Shown here: positions 58,383 to 64,000 of the stretch, in pieces
How the letters are laid out: every line of letters begins with the position of its first letter
How positions within the stretch are numbered: position 1 is the stretch's first letter
NCBI GenBank assembly: GCA_020025475.1
Contig: JAHHSA010000001.1
Span: 1 to 64,000 of the forward strand
DNA from: Oscillibacter sp.
GTDB taxonomy: Bacteria; Bacillota; Clostridia; Oscillospirales; Oscillospiraceae
Reading direction: 5' to 3'
DNA: 64,000 bases
Translations under genes and position numbers: made by a program
The notes under the pieces: generated by a model
Database searches by the model: none
Told to the model about the DNA's origin: nothing
What the model saw: the letters and a program-made list of their open reading frames with translations, nothing else

Positions 58383-59165
58383 GTGGAAAATCCTGTCTTC
58401 AAATTGGAAAAAGTGGTCCGATCCAAGTCAGAGGAGATGCAGGACTTTGAGGGCCCTCTGGATCTGATTTTGTTTTTGTTGAGCAAGAATAAAATGGAGA
58501 TTCAGGATATCTCCATTTCTTTGATCTGCGACCAGTATATCGAGTGGCTGGAGCGGCGGCAGAAGATGGATCTGGAAGTTGCCAGCGAGTTCGTCACGAT
58601 GGCATCGCATCTGGTTTTCATTAAGACACGGATGCTGCTCTCTATGGAGGACGAGGAGGCTCAGAGCGAGATGGATGCGCTGATCCAGTCCCTGGAAGAG
58701 CGCAGGCACAATGAAAACTATATGCGGATTAAGGCGCTTACCGTGCAGTTTTCTGCCATGGGGGAGTTTGGCCGGAATATCATGACTCGCAATCCAGAAC
58801 CCATGGAGCGTGGAAAAGTTCTGGAATACCAGCACGAGCCGTCAGATTTACTGCGGGCCATGACAGAAATTCAAAATCGGGCGGAACGCGCCATGCCGCC
58901 GTCCCAGGATATCTTCCACGAGATTGTGTGTCACGAGCCTTATCCTGTGGCCAGCAAGGCTCGAGAAATACTGATGCGGCTGAAAGAACAGGGAATCACG
59001 CACTTCCGACTCTTGTTTCGCGGCAATCGCAGCCGAAGCGAGGTGGTTGCCACTTTTCTGGCGGTCCTGGAACTGTGCCGCGCCCGCGTGCTCCATCTGA
59101 CCGGCTCTGAAGCGGATTGTACCGTGCGACAGGAGCGGGAAATACCGGATGATTTGAAGCTGTAA
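58383..59165 (+). CDS. scpA: Segregation and condensation protein A
   Basis: 260 residues. DFEGPLDLILFLLSKNKMEI, ISLICDQYIEWLE and FVTMASHLVFIKTRMLL are typical of ScpA (kleisin), which bridges SMC heads. GTG at 58383 is chosen because gagg lies 7 nt upstream; GTG at 58377 is the alternative. 9 nt after the M50 gene. Confidence 0.95.
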   Translation: MENPVFKLEKVVRSKSEEMQDFEGPLDLILFLLSKNKMEIQDISISLICDQYIEWLERRQKMDLEVASEFVTMASHLVFIKTRMLLSMEDEEAQSEMDALIQSLEERRHNENYMRIKALTVQFSAMGEFGRNIMTRNPEPMERGKVLEYQHEPSDLLRAMTEIQNRAERAMPPSQDIFHEIVCHEPYPVASKAREILMRLKEQGITHFRLLFRGNRSRSEVVATFLAVLELCRARVLHLTGSEADCTVRQEREIPDDLKL

Positions 59166-59179
59166 GGAGTACAACTGCT

Positions 59180-59800
59180 GTGGAAACCTTAGAAATGAAG
59201 GAAGTAGTATCTGCCATTGAGGCCATTGTTTTTGCATCCGGTGAGCCGGTTGCGGTTGAGCGTATCTGTACGGCTTTGAATCTGGATCGGGAGACGGCGG
59301 AGAAGCTGCTGCAGCAGCTGGCGGACCAGTATGCCTACGACCGACGGGGCGTCCGATTGCTCCATATCGAAGACAGTTGGCAGATGTGTTCCGCGCCGGA
59401 ATACGGCGATATAATTCGCAAGACGTTTGAAATTCGAAAGCAGGCAAAGCTGAGCCAGCCAGCGCTGGAGGTATTGACCATTGTGGCCTATTACCAGCCT
59501 ACCACCCGGGCCTATGTGGATCAAATCCGGGGTGTGGACAGTGCCTATACCATGGGCCTGCTGCTGGAGAGAGACATGATTGAGGAGTGCGGCAGGTTAC
59601 AGGTGCCTGGCAGACCCCATCTCTACCGGACCACCAAACAATTTCTGCGCGCCTTCCACCTGAACAGCCTGAAAGATCTACCGGAAATGCCGGACTTGGC
59701 AGCAGAGGGGCAGATGCGGCTCAACGAGATGGGAGAGATCGTGGATCCTGCCTTGCGGTCCGACGGCAAGGGCGCACAAAAAGACGAGAAAGCGCTGTAA
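59180..59800 (+). CDS. scpB: Segregation and condensation protein B
   Basis: 206 residues, two winged helices. AIEAIVFASGEPVAVERI at the start; KLSQPALEVLTIVAYYQPTTR is the family mark. Partner of ScpA in the SMC complex. GTG start with aaggag 9 nt upstream, 14 nt after scpA. The C-terminal 25 residues are a charged tail. Confidence 0.95.
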   Translation: METLEMKEVVSAIEAIVFASGEPVAVERICTALNLDRETAEKLLQQLADQYAYDRRGVRLLHIEDSWQMCSAPEYGDIIRKTFEIRKQAKLSQPALEVLTIVAYYQPTTRAYVDQIRGVDSAYTMGLLLERDMIEECGRLQVPGRPHLYRTTKQFLRAFHLNSLKDLPEMPDLAAEGQMRLNEMGEIVDPALRSDGKGAQKDEKAL

Positions 59801-59838
59801 AAGACAGCATTGCCCGGAGCGGGAGGTGAGAGGGCTTT

Positions 59839-60510
59839 ATGGCATTCCTTTGGATCATCGGCGTCCTGTGTGCGCTGGTTGTCCTGATTGCGCTGCTTCG
59901 GGTGGGTGTTCGAGTGACACTTCACGGTGGAGAAATGGCTGTAGATGTGAAAGTTGGACCCGTCCGCTTTCGTGTTTTCCCGGGAAAGGACCGAAAACAG
60001 CCGTCGGAGGCGCAGAACACGGCACAAAACAAAAAAACATTCAAAGAGGCAGGAATCAAGCCTGCCTCTGCAAAGTCTAAGCTTCCAAAGATTCCCATGG
60101 CAGAGATCAAAAATCTGATTAAAACACTGTGGCCTCCGTTAAAAGAAGCTCTGGCCCGGACACGCCGAGGCATTCGCATCGACCCGCTTCAGCTTTCTTT
60201 GACAGTGGGCGGCGAAGAGGACCCGGCGGAGGCTGCGCAGCTCTACGGAAAGCTCTCTGGCGCTGTCTGGACCAGCATGCCCGTTTTGGAGCGGATGATC
60301 GCAATTCGAGAGCCTCAAATACACCTCGAAATTGATTTTCAGGCACCGAAAACAACGGCAGAGGGGACCATTGGCATATCCATCCGCATGGGGACTGCAC
60401 TTGCAATTATGTGGACCCTGACGGTGCCTGGGGTCAAATGGTTTCTGGCATTTCAAAAAAGACAACAGAAGCAGTCATCGCCTACGCCTGCAGCTGATGC
60501 GGTGAATTGA
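59839..60510 (+). CDS. DUF2953 membrane protein
   Basis: 223 residues: N-terminal membrane helix (4-22), a charged linker (50-95), then a region with GAVWTSMPVLERMI and LEIDFQAPKTTAEG typical of DUF2953. The family lies beside gerW/ytfJ in many spore formers; role unknown. RBS gggaggtg. gerW follows after 16 nt. Confidence 0.85.
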   Translation: MAFLWIIGVLCALVVLIALLRVGVRVTLHGGEMAVDVKVGPVRFRVFPGKDRKQPSEAQNTAQNKKTFKEAGIKPASAKSKLPKIPMAEIKNLIKTLWPPLKEALARTRRGIRIDPLQLSLTVGGEEDPAEAAQLYGKLSGAVWTSMPVLERMIAIREPQIHLEIDFQAPKTTAEGTIGISIRMGTALAIMWTLTVPGVKWFLAFQKRQQKQSSPTPAADAVN

Positions 60511-60526
60511 GAAAGGAAGAGCAATT

Positions 60527-60928
60527 ATGGAGAATTCCGCAGAGAAGAAGAACCCGATCAGTGAAGCACTGATCTCCACGATGGAAAAGATCCGGGAGAT
60601 GGTGGATACCAACACAATTGTTGGCCGGCCAATCACCACAGCGGACGGCGTGACGCTGATTCCAATTTCCAAGGTCAGCTTCGGATTTGGCGGCGGCGGC
60701 AATGATTACGGTGGCGATCCAGGCAAGCACAGCGTCGGAAGCGGTGCAGGCGCCGGCGCCAAGATTGATCCTGTGGCCTTTCTGGTGGTTAAGGATGGGA
60801 TCACCCGTGTCCTGCCTGTAGCAACGCCTCCGGTGTCTACCATGGATCGTATTGTGGATATGGTGCCCGATATGGTGGCAAAGGTGGAAAATTATTTCGA
60901 CAAAAAAGAAGAAAAAGAATCGCTCTGA
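60527..60928 (+). CDS. ytfJ: GerW family sporulation protein (YtfJ)
   Basis: 133 residues. NTIVGRPITTADGVTLIPIS, GFGGGGNDYGG (Gly-rich) and DPVAFLVVKDG are the family marks. Forespore-made and linked to germination in B. subtilis. RBS aaaggaag. Its place after DUF2953 and before a DacF-like gene forms a small sporulation group. Confidence 0.94.
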   Translation: MENSAEKKNPISEALISTMEKIREMVDTNTIVGRPITTADGVTLIPISKVSFGFGGGGNDYGGDPGKHSVGSGAGAGAKIDPVAFLVVKDGITRVLPVATPPVSTMDRIVDMVPDMVAKVENYFDKKEEKESL

Positions 60929-60971
60929 TTGGGTATACTACCATCACGTTGTTTTTGCGAGGTGATGGTCA

Positions 60972-62063
60972 TTGACCCGTCGAATTTTGAGCTGGGCGGC
61001 TGCGGTTATCCTGCTGGCAGGGCTGCTCTCCGGCAAGGCGGCAGCTGTCAGTACGTCGGCCACTTCCGCAATCCTGGTGGATGCGGAGAGTGGGCGGGTG
61101 CTCTATGAGCAAAATGCGGATGCCAGAATGCGCATTGCCAGCACTACCAAGATCCTGACGGCTCTTGTTGCGCTTCAGGATGGCCATCTTTGGGATCAGG
61201 TTACGGTGGGACCGGATGCCGCCGGAACAGAGGGCTCTTCCATGTATTTGAAAGAGGGGGAAATCCTGCGTCTGGAAACGCTGCTCTATGGGCTGATGTT
61301 ATCATCGGGCAACGATGCGGCCATTGCCATTGCTGACCATGTGAGCGGCAGTGTGCCGGAATTTGTGGCACGGATGAACGAGACGGCGGCGGAGATCGGC
61401 ATGACGCACTCCTCCTTCGCAAATCCCAACGGTCTGGACCACGAAAACCATTATTCCACAGCTCGGGATATGGCGCTGTTGGCCCGAGCAGCAGTGAAAA
61501 ATGAAACATTGGTGCGGATTGCCTCCACACAGCGCATCAGCATTGAAGGGCGCACGATGACCAATCACAACAAGCTCCTGCACTATATGGATGGGTGTAT
61601 CGGCTTGAAAACCGGATATACCCGTGCCGCAGGCCGCACTCTGGTCAGCTGTGCGGAGCGAAACGGGCAGCGGCTGGTGGCGGTGACGCTTCAGGACGGA
61701 AATGACTGGGCGGATCATCAGGCTTTATATGACTACGGCTTTTCCAACTATCCCGCCAGTTATCCGGCGGTGCTTGGAAAGAAGCTGGGAACGGCTCCGG
61801 TGGCGGGCGGTGTAGGGGAAGAAGTCCCGCTGGTGGCAGCGACGTCTTTTTCCTGGCCGCTGGCAGAGGGAGAAAAACTGGAGGTGCGGCAATCGCTGCC
61901 GGTACCGCTGACAGCGCCTATGGCGGCTGGAACACAGGTTGGTGAGGCCATCATCCTGGTGGACGGCAGGGAAGTGGGGCGAGTCGACATCCTCTGCGGC
62001 AGAGACGTACTGCCCAGACTGGAACCGGCCATTGCCGCCTTGCGCCTGAGACTTCCTGAATAA
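60972..62063 (+). CDS. D-alanyl-D-alanine carboxypeptidase, DacF/PBP5 type
   Basis: 363 residues. Signal peptide (1-25, ending KAAA), then SxxK ASTTK (Ser57, Lys60), SGN (112-114) and KTG (213-215), and a C-terminal PBP5-associated beta domain. It trims pentapeptides in the wall. The context (gerW) suggests a forespore DacF role. TTG start with gaggtg 7 nt upstream. No C-terminal amphipathic anchor is obvious. Confidence 0.92.
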   Translation: MTRRILSWAAAVILLAGLLSGKAAAVSTSATSAILVDAESGRVLYEQNADARMRIASTTKILTALVALQDGHLWDQVTVGPDAAGTEGSSMYLKEGEILRLETLLYGLMLSSGNDAAIAIADHVSGSVPEFVARMNETAAEIGMTHSSFANPNGLDHENHYSTARDMALLARAAVKNETLVRIASTQRISIEGRTMTNHNKLLHYMDGCIGLKTGYTRAAGRTLVSCAERNGQRLVAVTLQDGNDWADHQALYDYGFSNYPASYPAVLGKKLGTAPVAGGVGEEVPLVAATSFSWPLAEGEKLEVRQSLPVPLTAPMAAGTQVGEAIILVDGREVGRVDILCGRDVLPRLEPAIAALRLRLPE

Positions 62064-62081
62064 CATAGAAATGAGAGTAAC

Positions 62082-62789
62082 ATGGAAGAACGACTGCAAA
62101 AATTGCTCTCCGCTGCCGGGATCTGTTCCCGCCGCGCTGCGGAGGGGTACATCACTGAGGGACGCGTCACCGTCAATGGCGAGGTCGCTGCGCTTGGCCG
62201 ACGGGCAGACCCGAAGAGAGACGAGATTCTGGTGGACGGAAAGCCGCTCTCTCCAAAAGCGGAACATGTTTACCTGCTGCTGAATAAGCCTCGGGGCTAT
62301 GTGACCACTCTTTCAGATGAGAAAGGGCGGTCCACAGTGGCAGATCTGGTGAAGGACTGCGGCGTCCGGGTTTACCCTGTGGGACGACTGGACATGGATT
62401 CAGAGGGTTTGCTTCTGCTGACCAATGACGGAGACCTGATGCAGCACTTGCTGCACCCAAGCGGGGAGATTCATAAAACCTACCATGTCACAGTATTTGG
62501 GGAGGTGCGTGGATGCGCGGAACGTCTCTCTCACGTCACGGACTTGGACGGAGATCCCATCAGCCCTGCGCAGGTGAAGGTGCTGGGCCAGGCGGGGCAG
62601 ACGGCTGAGCTGGAAATTACCATCCACGAAGGCAAAAATCGACAAATCCGCCGGATGTGTGCGGCCTGCCAGTTGGGTGTCAAGCGGCTGCGGCGGGTCC
62701 GGGAGCATACCCTGACACTGGGCGACTTGCAGCCAGGTGCCTGGCGCTATCTGGCTGACAGGGAAGTAGATGCCCTGCGAAACAGCTGA
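62082..62789 (+). CDS. rluB: Pseudouridine synthase, RluB/RsuA family
   Basis: 235 residues. S4 domain (1-60, RLQKLLSAAGICSRRAAEGY), then the catalytic VGRLDMDSEGLLLLTNDGD with its Asp, and EGKNRQIRRM. Modifies 23S rRNA. ATG 18 nt after the dac gene. Ends at a good terminator. Confidence 0.95.
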   Translation: MEERLQKLLSAAGICSRRAAEGYITEGRVTVNGEVAALGRRADPKRDEILVDGKPLSPKAEHVYLLLNKPRGYVTTLSDEKGRSTVADLVKDCGVRVYPVGRLDMDSEGLLLLTNDGDLMQHLLHPSGEIHKTYHVTVFGEVRGCAERLSHVTDLDGDPISPAQVKVLGQAGQTAELEITIHEGKNRQIRRMCAACQLGVKRLRRVREHTLTLGDLQPGAWRYLADREVDALRNS

Positions 62790-62792
62790 ATG

Positions 62793-62828
62793 AAAGAATA
62801 GCCGTGTGACGGCTATTCTTTTATTTTG
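62793..62828 (+). terminator. Terminator of rluB
   Basis: 13-bp stem (62793-62805 with 62809-62821), loop gtg, then tattttg. Confidence 0.85.
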
Positions 62829-62877
62829 CAAGATTTTTGAGATCACTTGCAAAAAATATTTCATTCTCTGATTTTTA

Positions 62878-62886
62878 TGTTATAAT
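62878..62886 (+). promoter_or_regulatory. Extended -10 promoter of the RpiR regulator
   Basis: TGTTATAAT (TGN plus TATAAT at 62881-62886). The -35 is weak, as allowed with an extended -10. Confidence 0.55.
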
Positions 62887-62950
62887 GTAGCGGAATAAGC
62901 GCTGCAGGCTGTGTGTGGCCTGCTGGCACAGAGACAACGGAGGGTGAACC

Positions 62951-63817
62951 ATGCCGAAGAGCATTTTGCACACCATTAACAGCAACATGGATAACTTTTC
63001 CAAGGGACAAAAGCGGATTGCCGCCTATATCTTGGAAAATTACGATAAAGCTGCCTTTATGACGGCCAGCAAGCTGGGCCATCTGGTTGGTGTGAGCGAG
63101 TCTACAGTGGTACGTTTTGCGTCAGAGCTTGGCTATGACGGCTATCCCAGTATGCAGCGGGCGTTGCAGGAGATGATTCGAAGCCGCCTCACTTCTACTC
63201 AGCGGATTCAGGCGGCCGGAGAGCTGTTTGAGAATCAGGACGTGCTTACGGCGGTTCTGCAATCTGATATGGACAAGCTGCGGGAGGTTTTGGACGGCGC
63301 TGACAGAGAGGAGTTCAACCGGGTGATTGACCTGCTCATGGGCGCCAGAAACATTTACATTCTGGGCGTTCGCTCATCCAACTATCTGGCGGGCTATCTG
63401 AATTTCTACCTGCATCTGCTGACAGAAAATGTGCGGCTGGTGCATTCCAACGCCGCTGGTGAGATCTTTGAGCAGATCTTTCGCATTGGCCCCGGAGATG
63501 TGATGCTGGCGATCAGCTTCCCTCGCTACTCCAAGGTGACGGTCAACACAGTGCAATTTGCCCAGGATCGCGGGGCCACCATTGTGGCAATCACTGACAA
63601 TGCGCTCTCTCCCGTGTATCAGATGGCAGAGGCAGCACTGCTGGCCCCCAGTGAGATGATTTCCTTTGTGGACTCCGTGGTGGCCCCACTGTCCCTGATC
63701 AACGCCCTGTTGGTGGCTTTGGCTGCCCGGATGGGTACAGACGTCTCCAAGACCTTCGGCGAACTGGAGGATATTTGGAACGAATACGGTGTGTTTGGAA
63801 AGATTGATGATGAATAA
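62951..63817 (+). CDS. MurR/RpiR family regulator
   Basis: 288 residues. HTH_6 domain (1-77: FSKGQKRIAAYILENYDKAA, SESTVVRFASELGYDGYPS) and a SIS sugar-phosphate-binding domain (about 125-255: NIYILGVRSSNYLAGYL, DVMLAISFPRYSK). It should respond to a phosphosugar. RBS ggagggtg. It overlaps the next gene by a few bases, so its ligand may relate to that enzyme or the pairing may be chance. Confidence 0.92.
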   Translation: MPKSILHTINSNMDNFSKGQKRIAAYILENYDKAAFMTASKLGHLVGVSESTVVRFASELGYDGYPSMQRALQEMIRSRLTSTQRIQAAGELFENQDVLTAVLQSDMDKLREVLDGADREEFNRVIDLLMGARNIYILGVRSSNYLAGYLNFYLHLLTENVRLVHSNAAGEIFEQIFRIGPGDVMLAISFPRYSKVTVNTVQFAQDRGATIVAITDNALSPVYQMAEAALLAPSEMISFVDSVVAPLSLINALLVALAARMGTDVSKTFGELEDIWNEYGVFGKIDDE

Positions 63818-64000
63818 GAAAATCGTGGTCGTGGGCGGAGGTGCCGCCGGCATGATGGCTGCCATTACGGCGGCAGAGCAGGGAAGCGACGTAACTCTGC
63901 TGGAACCAAACGAACGCTTGGGCAAGAAACTGAATATTACCGGCAAGGGCCGCTGCAATGTGACCAATAATGCGGATTTGCAGACGCTCATGGCCAACAC
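63810..64000 (+). CDS. YhiN/HI0933-like flavoprotein, 5' part
   Basis: 63 codons to the window edge. Dinucleotide-binding start VVVGGGAAGMMAAITAAEQG, then LLEPNERLGKKLNITGKGRC, which matches the YhiN/BaiN-like FAD oxidoreductases. ATG at 63810 (or 63807) lies inside the end of the RpiR gene. The C-terminal part is not visible. Confidence 0.85.
   Translation, partial: MNKKIVVVGGGAAGMMAAITAAEQGSDVTLLEPNERLGKKLNITGKGRCNVTNNADLQTLMAN

Noticed and set aside
1..64000. CRISPR arrays, IS elements, prophage, rRNA genes or replication origin
   Set aside because: No regular repeat-spacer units, transposase or integrase domains, rRNA sequence, or DnaA-box clusters were seen.

Overview
The window reads as one contiguous piece of chromosome from a spore-forming, moderately high-GC Firmicute of the Clostridia. 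The family Oscillospiraceae (Flavonifractor/Oscillibacter-like) is my inference from gene content and gene order, not from any database match. Supporting signs are a V-type ATPase operon in the Enterococcus-like ntp order, spoIIGA-sigE, sigG, ylmC/ymxH, gerW (ytfJ), a dacF-like carboxypeptidase, a SpoIIM-like protein, GntR and ArsR regulators, and strong purine-rich ribosome binding sites. There are no phage, IS, CRISPR or rRNA genes; the only tRNA found is tRNA-Arg(ACG).

Layout. 1-3.2 kb: the N-terminal part of a long coiled-coil YhgE/Pip-like envelope protein, divergent from a TetR regulator. 3.4-6.0 kb: an M20 dipeptidase and a radical SAM protein. 6.3-9.5 kb: an FHA-SEDS (FtsW/RodA) fusion overlapping a small class-B-type PBP. 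9.6-12.4 kb: rpmE, a flavin reductase-like protein, hflX and an IMPACT-family protein. 12.6-13.5 kb: an sdpR/sdpI-like pair whose promoter is flanked by two copies of one palindrome. 13.6-22.3 kb (minus): an operon with its own operator/promoter: YtrA-type GntR regulator, two membrane proteins, an ABC ATPase, four tandem paralogous secreted proteins, a 57-residue protein and a membrane-anchored protein. This is the best candidate for an undescribed system.

22.4-24.5 kb: a DUF4397 protein with a possible sporulation promoter, tRNA-Arg and a DivIVA-like protein. 24.6-34.8 kb: the V-ATPase operon (G/H, I, K, E, C, F, A, B, D; the K subunit carries the Na+-ligand pattern of the E. hirae rotor), then an FprA-type flavodiiron protein. 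34.9-38.0 kb (minus): gltX, spoIIM-like, asnA. 38.2-41.1 kb: a GtrII-GtrB-GtrA glycan-glucosylation cassette. 41.3-45.3 kb: trpS, tagO/wecA, wecB and a LolA-like protein. 45.6-47.4 kb (minus): nth and three small proteins. 47.5-50.0 kb: rarA, an S1-domain protein, DUF951 and a 29-residue membrane peptide.

50.2-55.6 kb: spoIIGA-sigE, glnS, a probable gene remnant, a thioesterase, sigG in the opposite orientation with a sigma-F-type promoter, and ylmC/ymxH. 55.7-57.6 kb: rpsB-tsf. 57.7-62.8 kb: an M50 protease, scpA, scpB, DUF2953, gerW, a D,D-carboxypeptidase and rluB. 62.9-64 kb: an RpiR regulator overlapping the start of a YhiN-like flavoprotein. Most of the window is core housekeeping, envelope and sporulation; the accessory-looking parts are 1-3 kb, 12.4-22.3 kb, 38.2-41.1 kb and 45.3-46.6 kb.
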